Positions 18,891 through 29,209 of a stretch of DNA of 29,276 nucleotides are shown piece after piece. This DNA comes from Branchiostoma floridae. Lineage: Eukaryota; Chordata; Leptocardii; Amphioxiformes; Branchiostomatidae. The notes under the pieces are model-generated. The model searched no databases. It saw only the letters and a list, made by a program, of their open reading frames with translations, and was not told the origin of the DNA. The position numbers and the translations under genes are program-made. Position 1 is the stretch's first letter; every line of letters begins with the position of its first letter. The stretch covers positions 20,452,118-20,481,393 of the forward strand of contig NC_049992.1 of assembly GCF_000003815.2 (NCBI RefSeq), in the 5' to 3' direction.

Positions 18891-19879
18891 TCAAAAACTG
18901 TTCATAGCAATAAAGACACAGATTTTTATTTTACTTACTCAGTTTTGATCAAACTAATATCATTTCCTACCTGCAGATCTACATGTGACCATACTGACGT
19001 TTCTATACTATCAACAAACTTTTAGTATCGCCAAACTAGAGACCCTGCAGCGTTTACTCAGTGAACCGGATTTTACCCGAGACGACCCCAGTAAAACATC
19101 CAAAAATAGCAGCGGCTGACGATAAGGATCCTCAGTGGAAGCCTCTTCCCTCTGATCGTCAGATATGATTGACGTACGCAGCGGACGTCATTCCGGTAAA
19201 TTAACAGTGCACCACACTGTTCCGCTATGTACAGCGAAAATCTCAAACAGATTGTTCGCGGAGATTTGATGTCGCGGTAACATTAGGGTGCGAATGGGAT
19301 GTTCTTGGTGGTTTTAACTTCAGGATTAAAACAAGGGGCTAGGCGGTGGTTTATGTACGCAGTTTCCGGGTGAGCTNNNNNNNNNNNNNNNNNNNNNNNN
19401 NNNNNNNNNNNNNNNNNNNNNNNNNNNNNNNNNNNNNNNNNNNNNNNNNNNNNNNNNNNNNNNNNNNNNNNNNNNNNNNNNNNNNNNNNNNNNNNNNNNN
19501 NNNNNNNNNNNNNNNNNNNNNNNNNNNNNNNNNNNNNNNNCCCTTGTGAACTAGGAAACACAGTGAAAATGTCGTCTGTACTTTTATTTCCCTACAAGGG
19601 AGGTAAATATAACCACATCAATCTTTCGTGACTTCACGTTGCTGATACAGCTGGTGTCCCCATGTAGGCTCATCAAAGCTAGTTTCTGCCAAACATATTG
19701 GCTGCCTGACAATGACAGTAGATACTGGCTAAAATGAGGGAATGCTTTCTCAGAGGCTTGGTCGGTTAGTGCAGATTTCTTTCCTTCGAAACAATGGCCG
19801 ACTAAGTCTCATTAAATATTTCCGATGTCTACAGTTTTGAGCCCAACTATAAGTCTGGTAGAGAGTGTACATCAAGTAC
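18891..19879. other. Unassigned sequence with a 164-base gap (19377-19540)
   Basis: No exon was recognised. The region 19040-19300 is moderately CpG-rich. The gap at 19377-19540 is not of default size, so its length was probably estimated. Confidence 0.55.
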
Positions 19880-20081
19880 TCTCCAAGCAGAGGTTAGGCT
19901 CCGGCTGTTTTTTTTAAACGTTTTTCCCGTCGTTTTAATTGGGCTTTCTATTTTGTACTCTCTCTTGATGTCTTTCTATCCTGTCTTGATATTAGGCCGT
20001 GAGACATCAGGATGGAGTACAAAACAGAAAGACCGATAAAAACGACTAAAAAACAGCCGGAGCCTAACATCTGCTTGGAGG
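19880..20081. mobile_element. Foldback (MITE-like) element
   Basis: The arm CTCCAAGCAGAGGTTAGGCT (from 19881) continuing CCGGCTGTTTTT is inverted at 20048-20080 (AAAAAACAGCCGGAGCCTAA, CATCTGCTTGGAG). A second inner pair, TTCTATTTTGTACTC and GAGTACAAAACAGAAA, also matches. The end word CTCCAAGCAGATGTT recurs at about 20237-20251, so a solo end or decayed second copy lies nearby. Confidence 0.8.
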
Positions 20082-20757
20082 GTATACATCAAAGCCATTC
20101 CGGGAACATCCTGCGATGTCTGCCATGTACGTGTGGGTCGTTTGGCGGTGAAGGTCACGCTATATCAGTCTGGGGTCACGACCTTGGCGAGACGAGCGAT
20201 CGGTTCAGAACTGTCAGCAAAACTGGTCTGGTAATCTCCAAGCAGATGTTGGAAGGGGACCGGGGATCGTAACGTTTTCTGTCTGGCCCTCTGAAACTGC
20301 ATGTCACAAAGACGGGGCAGACAAGAAAGATTTGGTTTTCCTTTTTGCTTAGAGATTATAGCCTCTGTGTGCACGTGTAGGGGGTGGGGTGGTCAATAGA
20401 ATCGTTCAATAAAAGGATCAAGAAGGATGGAAGGAAGGAAGGACGGACGAATGGATGGATGAAAGGGAGGACAAAGTTAGAAACAGAAAATAAAAAGGGG
20501 TAAAAGTATGGAAAATCATTAAAGATGAAAGGGATAGAAAGAAAAAAAAACTTTGGTCGGCATAAGAAGCTGAACCTGAATATACTAGTATGTAGTAGTC
20601 TCTGTAGATGTGGAAAGATACAATTCTCTTACATTAAAAAAAACTGTGCCTTATCGTTATTACCTGTACTTAGCTTGTTATATCATTAAAAAATGTACAA
20701 TAAAGGACTTTACTCATCCATCCATTCTTTCACTCACTCACTCATTCATTCATCTAA
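20082..20757. repeat. Repeat flank with (GGAA)/(GGAT)n and (CATT)/(CACT)n tracts
   Basis: GGATGGAAGGAAGGAAGGAC to GATGGATGAAAGG occupies 20425-20466. CATCCATCCATTCTTTCACT, then CACTCATTCATTCATC, lies at 20715-20754. The two are roughly inverse to each other and could pair. No gene was seen between them. Confidence 0.65.
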
Positions 20758-21533
20758 TTGACTCTTTTTCTCCCTCGCCAGACTGACGCCCAGTTACTCC
20801 CGACAACCCCGAGCGTTCCTAACGCGACATTCCATTGGCATAAGATAATCACAGGCAAAAATCTGGGTATTAAGAAGAAAGGGAGACAAAAACGATGGGA
20901 GAGGATATACAACTTATCTACCGAAAGTGGGAAAAGCTCTTCAGTAGTACACACAGGGAAGGCGTAGTGATCGATGAGTGAAGAATGGAGCTGATGAGAA
21001 CGTAACATTCTAGTGCCAAGGACGGTTATGAATGACGAAAAAAATGGTACAAATCTCCTCGGCCCAAAACGATTCCTTTCAGTTTTAAAGCACTGCATGC
21101 CCCGTCTATCCTACCTATCTATCTATGAGCTGCTTAAATCCGGGCATTCTTTCTCGCTGGCGCGGGTAATAGTCGCGATATCACTTGCAATAATTACTTG
21201 CCTTTCGTTTCAAACGCATACCTGTGCCGCCCCGTGCCCCGGGGCTGAGGAAAGCGCGGCAATCCTCCCCTCGGGGCGAGACGTCCCCTGATGTCTGTAC
21301 TACTGACACCGTTCCCACGAGGATAGTTTGCGCAGGAAATGGACATGTCTGATCCAGTGTAATCCCATCAAAACACATAGGAGACGTCACTTAAGCTTTC
21401 TGATAGGTTAGTCTATGTACAAGAAGATATATATCAGTGCTTTCTGAAAGCTGCCAAAGGAAAGATGATTCAAGAACCTGCGGCGAGAGCAAAGGTATAT
21501 TTGTGGAAGTTTTGTTTGTTTGTTGTTGTTCCT
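20758..21533. other. Unassigned sequence with a GC-rich patch
   Basis: About 21150-21290 is GC- and CpG-rich (CTGGCGCGGGTAATAGTCGC, CCCCGGGGCTGAGG, CCCCTCGGGGCGAG) and may be regulatory. No supported exon was found on either strand. Confidence 0.4.
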
Positions 21534-21713
21534 TAGCCTGCATAGCAGGCTCTCAGCTGGGACTTTCTTCTCTTTTTTTTTGCTCATAATTTTCGGCCCA
21601 TACTGGCCGGCGGTACAAGCGACCTAGTACAAAAAGAAACGGCCAGCAAAAGTGTATTATATATGAGCACAAAAAAGACGAAAAAAGGCCCAGAGAGCCT
21701 ACTACGGAGGCTA
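21534..21713. mobile_element. Foldback (MITE-like) element, 180 bp
   Basis: TAGCCTGCATAGCAGGCTCT at the left end is inverted at the right (AGAGCCTACTACGGAGGCTA), with inner pairing of CTTTTTTT/GCTCATA and TATGAGCACAAAAAAGA. It has no coding capacity. The ends start with TA and finish with TA. Confidence 0.8.
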
Positions 21714-21771
21714 GTTCTTCCTCATGTTGCGATGTTTTAATTTTTATCCACCTCTATTTTCTAATGAATCT

Positions 21772-21956
21772 CCAGTGGAGGGCGCACATAGACCAAAGTT
21801 AAATTTTGCAAGAGGGAGAAAAATTGCAGGTAATGTTTCCTACCATTTAAGATTGAATCAAACAACAAACAACGGCACTATGCCATGAATGTTCGATTCA
21901 TTGCGGTCATTACCATGGCAACTGGTGATCAACTTCCTTGCCCGCTAGGTGGCGCT
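21772..21956 (+). promoter_or_regulatory. Two CTCF-like motifs in the same orientation
   Basis: CCGCTAGGTGGCGCT (21942-21956) matches the recalled CTCF core CCASYAGRKGGCRSY at all but one position. CCAGTGGAGGGCGCA (21772-21786) matches at all but two. Both read on the plus strand, about 170 bases apart, with no gene between them. CTCF occurs in many bilaterians, but binding here is inference. Confidence 0.35.
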
Positions 21957-22379
21957 ATGGGCAGAGAGGATCATGGCGTCATGACAGATCGTTCATTCTG
22001 CCAAGTGTGACGGAAACATGTGAACGACTTGGGAATGACGGAAGATAACGCAAGAAAATCGTGCCGCACTAAGTAATCAGATCAGAAGTCGTGGACTGTT
22101 CCGATTCTGGACTTCCTCCAAGAACAATTTGAGTAGACGACCCTTCATCTGTTTGTTATATGTGATTAGGTTTATATATACTTTTCATGGTATTATATGC
22201 TTTTGTACTTATAAATATTTGAGCTGAGAAGCGACTGGTCTATTTACTAAAAGACCTCCGCTTCCCGATACACAGACTATACAAGGAAACTGGGGAATCC
22301 ACGTTTCCTTCTTGGTCCGCCAAAACTTTGTCCCAGACACCTCCTGTCACCACTGCGGGATCTTGGACCTGATCCCTCC

Positions 22380-22460
22380 GCTAGCCACGTGATCCGCGGC
22401 CAATCACGTCACAAGTTCAAGCCGAGAGACGACGGACAGACGTTGGTCTGGGGAATCTCC
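22380..22460. promoter_or_regulatory. Promoter-like patch: E-box, CCAAT and CRE half-site
   Basis: CCACGTGATC is followed by GGCCAATCACGTCAC, which combines a CCAAT box and a CGTCA half-site, and then a CpG-rich tail. No TATA box or first exon could be fixed. The surrounding 21960-23040 has no recognised gene. Confidence 0.3.
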
Positions 22461-23044
22461 CGGATGTGCGGGGTTTTAAGAAGTTACTGTTTCCTTAGCT
22501 TGTGAGCTGTTCTTAAGGAATCTTACCTTGGCATCTTGTCAAGAAGCGCGTCTTCCCTGGGCTCCAACAGGATATGTAAATATCAGGCTCTTACCTTAGG
22601 CTGTGTTTTGATGACACTGCTTATCAGTCATATGTTATTGTTTGTTTGTTTTTTGTTTACGCATTGATTGAAAATGACTTTGAATTTCTTAAGTCATTCT
22701 CCCATGAGAGCTACCACGGGACAACTTTTCAGGCTTATGCTTGTTACAGTATCTTTTTTTTCAAATTGGGTATCATCAAAAGTTGATTTTTCGGCTACTT
22801 TTTGGCTACTGATCTTGACGTCCCTCAACAGGTGATGCGGTGACTGACAAATATACGTCACTTCCTGTTCCGCTTAAGATTGACGTGAGGAGACTGTTGT
22901 GCCAACACTGCGCGTTGGTCGTGGGTGTCGCCCCATGTCCTGGTGTGACTACCTTTAGATAAAACCTCACGAATTCTGAGAATCGTGTATCTCAGCAACA
23001 ATGATATCCTGTCGCTGCTTCTTTTAACAACGCTACAATGTTCC

Positions 23045-23100
23045 TTAGAACCGCCTCTAGATCTCTTGACAGAAGTCAGGAGATCTAGAGGTGGTTCTAA
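23045..23100. repeat. Near-perfect 21-bp hairpin
   Basis: TTAGAACCGCCTCTAGATCTC (23045-23065) and its inverse at 23080-23100 differ at one position, which would be a G-U pair in plus-strand RNA. The loop is 14 bases. It is either the two ends of a tiny foldback element or a transcribed hairpin. Confidence 0.75.
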
Positions 23101-23467
23101 ATAATATTCCCAATATGGCAATCAACTCTGAACTTTCGATAGTTAAGTCTGTAGATTGACGCAATTGGAATATTTGTCCGTATACATTTGGCACGGTGAT
23201 GACGTGTTGTCGGGGTCACCCACACGGATGTGTAACATGGATGGCATTGTCCCTTTCTTTTACTTTATCCAAACAAACCATGTTTATGTCTATCACTTTC
23301 TCGTCTTGTCTTTGACAATCCCGTTTACATAAACTAAGGTGTTAAAGGTGACTATAAGTCAAAGCCTCCGCGCAAGAAATTACTATCCAATTCAGGGGGC
23401 GTGTGTACCTTTATGTCAGCGGATGACGAATATCAGAGTGTTGACATGGCCAGAAAGGTAGAAGAAT

Positions 23468-23526
23468 GTTTTACCTTTAATCATAAAATGGCCTCCAGTT
23501 TTACCTTTAATCATAAAATGGCCTGC
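23468..23526. repeat. 30-bp tandem duplication
   Basis: GTTTTACCTTTAATCATAAA followed by ATGGCCTCCA occurs twice head to tail, the second copy ending ATGGCCTGCA. It lies just upstream of the possible promoter at 23600. Confidence 0.85.
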
Positions 23527-23599
23527 ATCAATTAGTTGCGTGGTCTATCTATAAATGTTCTTCCAAGAATTCTCTTTCATAACAAAGCCGGCAGTCACT

Positions 23600-23682
23600 G
23601 ACACGCGTACGTCATGAGTCCCCTACGTCACCAGTGTTTACCTCAACACCTGTCGTCTGTAAATGCCAGTGGGGTGGTTGTC
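23600..23682 (+). promoter_or_regulatory. Possible promoter with two TACGTCA sites
   Basis: GCGTACGTCATGAG and CCTACGTCACCAG lie within 90 bases upstream of an ATG with YY1-type context. There is no TATA box. This arrangement suits a broadly expressed gene, but transcription is unproven. Confidence 0.35.
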
Positions 23683-23723
23683 ATGGATACCAACATGGCG
23701 GCGGTGTCCAAGTCTTTGATGTG
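23683..23723 (+). CDS. Possible first coding exon beginning MDTNMAAVSKSLM
   Basis: The ATGs at 23683 and 23695 are in the same frame. The second sits in ACCAACATGGCGGCGG, which is both a strong start context and a YY1 core of the kind that overlaps translation starts of housekeeping genes. After MAAVSKSLM the frame meets a good donor (ATGTG|GTGAGAG, GT at 23724), two bases into a codon. No following exon on the plus strand could be identified, so the product is unknown. Without splicing the frame stops at once (TGGTGA). Confidence 0.35.
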
Positions 23724-23772
23724 GTGAGAGATGAAAATAGAGCAACATAAAAAGGAGTCACGACATCTGTAC

Positions 23773-24196
23773 TTATGACAGCTTGAAGTATAAAATCAAT
23801 ATTGTCTCACTGTAGTCTTGGTCATTTTTAGGATATGTGCTCCTCAGAAGGACAGTCAAGGACGTTATATGGCTTGGATGCGTGACACATACTGCTGAGT
23901 TTAAACACAGAAGTGAACAGTGTTGGCACCTTTCCTCAATGTTTAAGATAGCGTCACTCAAAGCCACCATCACAAACTTGAGCCATTCAATCAACAAGTC
24001 TTGAACTATAGTCACAACAAAATAAACCACAGCAGTCACAGCCGCGCTGTTTGGAAGAAGAGAGATCCTTTTGTTCATAGAACTTTTCCGGAAGAATGAA
24101 TGGCGCATCTCCAGGTCGCTGACCCGGCTTTGTTGGCAAACACGCTCGGCATGTCTCGCCAAGGTGCCACATGTCACGTAGCGCACGGCCCCAGCA
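23773..24196 (-). CDS. Possible terminal exon with a hydrophobic segment, unknown family
   Basis: A good acceptor (ATTTATTACAG) precedes 24196. One base completes a codon, then 140 residues follow to TAA at 23775-23773. The reading AGAVRYVTCGTLARHAERVC is followed by a charged part, a hydrophobic stretch AAVTAVVYFVVTIVQDLLIE that could cross a membrane, and a cysteine-containing end (RCQHCSLLCLNS). No domain is recognised. I saw no AATAAA soon after the stop on this strand, and base composition is only mildly coding-like. It would be antisense to the intron of the possible plus-strand gene starting at 23683. It may be chance. Confidence 0.3.
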
Positions 24197-25169
24197 CTGT
24201 AATAAATGTATGTATATATAGAAACACATACTTCCTTGTTCGTTTCATCGGATATGCCACATCCGTATTCAATCAATTCTGAAGCACGTTTCTGTCCTTC
24301 AACGTCTGACTTTCAATGTTAGATTGTTCCGTAAGTTTACTTTGACTTGTTCAACAACAAATAAGAATTGTCACAGAAGTGCCCTGTTTGACGGGAAGTT
24401 AGGTCATACGGACCCCCACCACCAAAGGACAGCAGAGACGTGTCAAACCTTGGCTATGGACGAGTGTGAGTCGACTGAGCGAAAGGAAATACTCGTAAGA
24501 GTCAGGATGATAGTCAACAACAACGCCAAGGGCTTAGTCTGCACTTTCATGAAACTGTCATTTTACTGATCGCACTTCCGCAGCGACAATCAGAAGTTTA
24601 ACTTTAACATAATACATTGTCATTGGTCAAATGATGTGAGAAAACTTTGAAAGAGGAACTTCCTTATTATATAATAGTGTACTTCCTTTTCTCAAAACTT
24701 TGGGTTGAGGTTGTTGAACAACAATCACCTAAACAATAACAAAGTTTCGAATACGGCAATGTTATGGAACAGTTTCAAAGCTTTATTCGAATATACAAGC
24801 ACAATGTTATCAACCATGCTTCTAGTCTAGTTGGCTCCGAACTATACAGGTTTTGGCGCATTTGATATATCGTAGTGATTTTACAGTGAGTCTGCAAAAA
24901 GGGGGCATAGAAACTGTCCCATAAACGGTCACGTAACTGTCGTAAGCTTTGCGCTCTGTGTGGGTCTTGTCATTCCATACACGAATCCGATCAAGCAACA
25001 AAGGCAACCCAAGGATTCTTCAAAATCCTGCCCTTAGGGCGGGAAAAACGGCGCGAATTCCTGATCAGTGTGCCGGGTCGTCTGGTATGATCCATGGGTT
25101 CATTGCTCGTACGATCGTTTTCAGAATCCTTCAAGCAGATCCTATGGTAACATAATTATAAGACGGTAT
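24197..25169. other. Unassigned sequence
   Basis: Several short open frames exist on both strands, but none has convincing splice borders or motifs. AT-rich words (TATTATATAATAG near 24664) and an inverted CCAAT (CATTGGTC near 24621) are present without further support. Confidence 0.45.
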
Positions 25170-25235
25170 CATAAAGCTGGCCAAGGAGTTTAGCAGGCCA
25201 AGGAGTGACCTTGGCCGGCTAAACTCAGCTTTATG
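25170..25235. mobile_element. Compact palindromic element (66 bp)
   Basis: CATAAAGCTG...GTTTAGCAGGCCAAGG is inverted as CCTTGGCCGGCTAAACTCAG, then CTTTATG. The left arm carries an extra GCCAAGGA. It is followed by CCTTTATTGTACATTTATGC (25250-25269), which resembles 16911-16930 and may be part of the same repeat family. Confidence 0.8.
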
Positions 25236-26301
25236 AATGAATAAAAGACCTTTATTGTACATTTATGCTCAAACAAGGTGATACTATCTTATGTAACAGC
25301 AGGATCTGCTTGGAAAGTCAATTTTTTTAAAGATGCACCTCGTACATACGAAAGGTNNNNNNNNNNNNNNNNNNNNNNNNNNNNNNNNNNNNNNNNNNNN
25401 NNNNNNNNNNNNNNNNNNNNNNNNNNNNNNNNNNNNNNNNNNNNNNNNNNNNNNNNTTGATTTGCGGACAGTATCGTTTCTAGTGCTCCATATAGTTCTA
25501 AGTGCCGTGCCGGGTAGTTAGACCGACGGCTGTACTTTGGCAGATTTATGAACAATCAGTGTCAAACATGACATGACATTGACAGTGTTAAGAACTGTGA
25601 TTTATTTTCATTACAGCATCAAGAACGAAAGCAAAGCCGGACATTGACTATCACGAAGAAAAGTTTTCAGCTTGCTTACAATAAACTTTCCTTCATTTAA
25701 ATGGATCAAGGCTTTATAGAATTCAAATTGTATTTTCACATCTGCTCCCCTATCGCACACTGCTTTGAAGACTGTCACTTGTTGGTCACGCACAAAAGAA
25801 GCTTGAGAAGACCTCTAACAAACGGCAACCTGTCATTATCTAAAATACCCAATATTGTACTACAAAACAGACTTTCCTTACGCAAAAAAGGATCAGAGCG
25901 TTACATGCATGTACAGCATCAAACGATGTTCTTGAATGTGAACATGTGCTAGACGTGTGAATTACTAGTAGACAATGACAAAGAACAGATATCGTCTTCT
26001 GAAGACCCATTAAATGCAGATCAGACTTTTCCCCAGCAATTTGTTTTTCATTCATTTTATGCATTTTACACCATGCGGTAAGTACTATGAGGGGAAAGTC
26101 TAGCATTGGGAAAAATCCTGAGCTAGTCAGTATTGTCACTATGTAAATAACAATCTTGACGTGATTGATATGAAATTAACTTCAAAAACACCTCATTTCA
26201 CATATGTACATAGCAAGTTGGTGCGAACTAAATCGCTTAGTAAGACATCGGCAGTACCAAACTTCTACTAAATTTCTAGATCTAGCCCCTTACAAATGTA
26301 T
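25236..26301. other. Unassigned sequence with a 100-base gap (25357-25456)
   Basis: No exon was recognised. The gap is of default size. The right part is AT-rich and lies beyond the probable poly(A) site of the 3CxxC gene. Confidence 0.55.
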
Positions 26302-26307
26302 TTTATT
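26302..26307 (-). terminator. Poly(A) signal AATAAA of the 3CxxC gene
   Basis: TTTATT on the plus strand reads AATAAA on the minus strand, about 360 bases after the stop codon of the 3CxxC gene. It is the first canonical hexamer I noticed downstream. Confidence 0.5.
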
Positions 26308-26665
26308 AGATATATGAGAAGGGATAGACATGGAAATGTATTGTCAACAGAGGCATGAACAGGGAGTCATCAAAAGGCGAAACTAAACCTTGACAACTTA
26401 ACATATGACTAAACTGGGATCTCCATAGAGGTTTAGAACATCATTGTGAGGATTTGCTTTTCAAAAATTACACTGTACAATTTTGCTAGTTCAGTGGAAG
26501 CCAGTTAATTACACTACGGATTACAGCACACGTCTGGTGATTGCACCATAGCCCCAAATCTCAAACCGGCCAGCTGGATAACTTCGCATTGTCGCACCGC
26601 CCGGATAATTGCAGAAAATATGCCAGCAAATGGAGTGTGCAATTAAACGGCTTCTTGCAGTAATT

Positions 26666-27364
26666 TTACCAACGGTCATCATCCGAATAGTCATAGGGAT
26701 CGCTGTAGTTCTGCCAGTAAGGATCATCATCATACATTTCCTCATAGAGGTCCCTACTGTCCCGATTTTTCTTCCTATAAGGATCTTCATCATCCATTTC
26801 TTTATCATCATGCATTTCCTCATAGGGATCCCTGTTGTCCCAATTTCTCTTCCCATAATGGTCATCATCATCCATTTCCTCATGGGGTTCACTGTATTCC
26901 CAATAAGTGTCATCATCTGATTCGTCATTGGAATCAGGATCTGATTCGTCATTTGAGTCATCATCTAACTGATTATCTGTGCCCATCATCTGGTTCCTGA
27001 TCACCTGTTTCCTCTTCATCCCAGTTATCCCCGTACTACCCCTACAAAGGTCCATCTGACTTGCTGCGCAAAGGCCAGCCTCATGTTTGCTTGGCATGTT
27101 TGCTAATCTTTGAGCCCAGTTCAAACCTCTAGGGCCAACACCCGTGGTGTAGAACTCCCCGATCTTCTTTCGGAGATTCTGCATCACCTTGACCATCTTG
27201 TCTTCGTACCACATTGGGGACTCAAAATCACCCTTGCAAGAAAGGCACTTCTGCCCAGGAAGGAACATTTTCACTTCACCTGTCTTCTTGAAGCGGTTGT
27301 GGAAGATGACGACACCCCTGATGGACGTCCAGGTTTTGTTGCATCTACTGCACTTAAACCGAAC
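26666..27364 (-). CDS. 3CxxC-type zinc-finger protein (receptor-transporting-protein-like), exon 2
   Basis: The acceptor ATATCAACAG precedes 27364. The exon is in phase with exon 1 and adds 232 residues (total 285). It opens VRFKCSRCNKTW (C58, C61, W65) and continues FHNRFKKTGEVKMFLPGQKC (C93, with C96 following), then a helix-rich part ending IGEFY. These are hallmarks of the zf-3CxxC domain of receptor-transporting proteins (RTP), which in vertebrates help odorant and taste receptors reach the surface. The third pair is degenerate: HEAGLCAASQMDLC has serine where CxxC needs its second cysteine. Residues 187-285 form a very acidic, tyrosine-rich tail (DSNDESDDDTYWEYSEPHEE; DPYEEM and DLYEEM repeats). 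There is no C-terminal membrane helix, unlike vertebrate RTPs. Confidence 0.85.
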   Translation of the reverse strand, partial: VRFKCSRCNKTWTSIRGVVIFHNRFKKTGEVKMFLPGQKCLSCKGDFESPMWYEDKMVKVMQNLRKKIGEFYTTGVGPRGLNWAQRLANMPSKHEAGLCAASQMDLCRGSTGITGMKRKQVIRNQMMGTDNQLDDDSNDESDPDSNDESDDDTYWEYSEPHEEMDDDDHYGKRNWDNRDPYEEMHDDKEMDDEDPYRKKNRDSRDLYEEMYDDDPYWQNYSDPYDYSDDDRW

Positions 27365-27731
27365 CTGTTGATATCACAGGATGATGTGATGGAGTGAATC
27401 ATTAGCTTGTACTTACAGCCTGCAAGACGTTTAACATATCCCCTTTACTTCTTTTGGGATACTAGTAGTAATTATGTGCTCTGTACTGTCGTTGAATTGA
27501 CAAATGTTACCTTTGAGAAGTATCGAACACTTCGACCAGGCTCTTCGGTGAATAACATGGTTCATAAACTGTACATCAAATACTCCGGTAGTAATGTGAA
27601 GTATCCTTTGCATGGTGTCTATTTGTGTCATTCTCATCCTCGAAGCCATTCCTTCTTGTAAGACATTCAAATTTTAGATTTTGCTTAAGTACAAACAAGT
27701 TTCTTTGCTATTTTCCATACTTAAATCTAAC

Positions 27732-27890
27732 CTTTGCTCTGTCAGTGAACTGTTTCCACCCGGAGTCTCTAGCCTGGTTGATGTTGGGTAGATCGCCGAC
27801 CTTGTTCAAGGTCCAGTCGTCTTCGAACTTTGCACGGATCTCCGTCTCAAATACATCACTCCAATCCACTGCTGCTCCACCATCTGCCAT
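27732..27890 (-). CDS. 3CxxC-type zinc-finger protein, exon 1
   Basis: It starts at ATG 27890 in strong context (GTAGCCATGG). The 53 codons read [18 protein letters not shown], then [13 protein letters not shown], and end ...WKQFTDRAK at the donor GCAAAG|GTTAGA. The junction is phase 0 and exon 2 continues VRFKC. Intron 27731-27365 is 367 bp. A W.D.F...I....DDW..N...L start followed by W.Q......RFKC is the expected N-terminal half of the RTP-like domain, which supports both the start and the splice. Reading past the donor gives a stop within seven codons, so splicing is required. No signal peptide, as in known RTPs, which are cytosolic-facing. Confidence 0.85.
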
Positions 27891-28746
27891 GGCTACTGCA
27901 TAAATTGTACATATAGGAACTATGGTTTTAAAATCATGTGCGCCTCAGTTATATTGGTCACACAATAGGTCCATAATAAAACATTCCGGAGCATATTGTG
28001 TGCGTTTTTCCAGCAATCATCATAGGGTCGACCTATGTCAAAACTGACTTTGTTGTACACGTGATGCCACAACTTTGTTGCGCGACCGTCAAGAAAGTAT
28101 TAAAGTAGCACAATATTTCAGCTTGAAAGTGAGTTTTACGACTTTCCTATGGTGAGAAAAACACCCATGACCGGGGGTTCCCCCAGGGCCAGGTGACGTA
28201 GTGAACTATTTGCACAACACTGAAATAACTTATAAAGAAGACGAAGACAGGGTAGTCTTTTCACAAGCATAAAAAAACATTTCCTTGCTAGAAATTATAT
28301 ACTGTACCTTACTTTCTCTTTTCTTTCATTTACAACTAACAAAATCCAAGTTGGAAAAAAACATCCTGTATATTACACATAACATCCATTAACCAACGGC
28401 ATGTTTTTCTGTCTCGCCTTACCTGCGCGTGTATATCCCAGCCCGAAGTGGGACAGGGAATTCTCAATGTTTTGCTTGCTTATGTTTAGCACACTTATTA
28501 GAGAGGCAATTTTAAGCTATCAAAGCCAAAGGTGTAGCACACTTACTTTGACAAAATAACGCGTCGCCAACAGGATCTTCTTTTCTTGAGAAAACCGCCA
28601 CTGAGACAATGTTGTGTCACTTTGAGTGACAGGAAATGTGTGTTGGACCATATAGCTTGTTGTCAAGGGTAAACAACACCTTTATCTTTGACAGGGATTT
28701 AACCAATCACCACTTGATTCATTTGAATACCAGGTTTCGCCGAAAC
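27891..28746. other. Intergenic region and probable promoter of the 3CxxC gene
   Basis: This lies between the start of the 3CxxC gene and the probable poly(A) signal of its right-hand neighbour. No TATA box stands at a convincing distance. No exon was seen. About 28540-28740 has a few CpG and inverted words (GTGTCACTTTGAGTGACAGG). Confidence 0.5.
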
Positions 28747-28752
28747 TTTATT
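28747..28752 (-). terminator. Possible poly(A) signal of the right-edge gene
   Basis: TTTATT on the plus strand gives AATAAA on the minus strand, about 460 bases after the stop at 29210. The spacing is similar to that in the left paralogue. Confidence 0.4.
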
Positions 28753-29209
28753 GTCAGCACAGCGTGATCATGGTACACACCAATGTCCATTAAAAAGCTC
28801 AAGGTCCGATCGATTACTGACACGAGACCGAAACCTTCGTGTCGTGTCTATTCTACAGAGGTTTCGGGGATGGGGGGATAGTGGCAACAACTTACGGCTG
28901 CCACTAGTCGATATCATGAAAATATTTCCTTCACAACTTGCATAGTAATGGGGGACGATGTGCAGTTCAAATATGTTTTGATAAGATGCAAGTGATTGGC
29001 ATAAAGATTACTTGCCAGTATGTGCTGGGAGCATCGGGGAATCGTGAAGACAATGCATGTTCAAACTATGCATGTATAAGGTAACACTCCTTAACATGTA
29101 ATTTCCTTGGACGTTTTCATCACCATCACTTTGCGGTAGATTGACAAGAATATAGAACGTTTTATAACGTATCAGTAGACCATATACAAGTATAGTGTAT
29201 GATCTACGT

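Noticed and set aside
20010-20272. Short plus-strand frame starting MEYKTERPIK
   Set aside because: It begins inside the right arm of a foldback element.
27110-27397. Plus-strand frames opposite the 3CxxC exon
   Set aside because: Shadow frames of the well-supported minus-strand zinc-finger exon.
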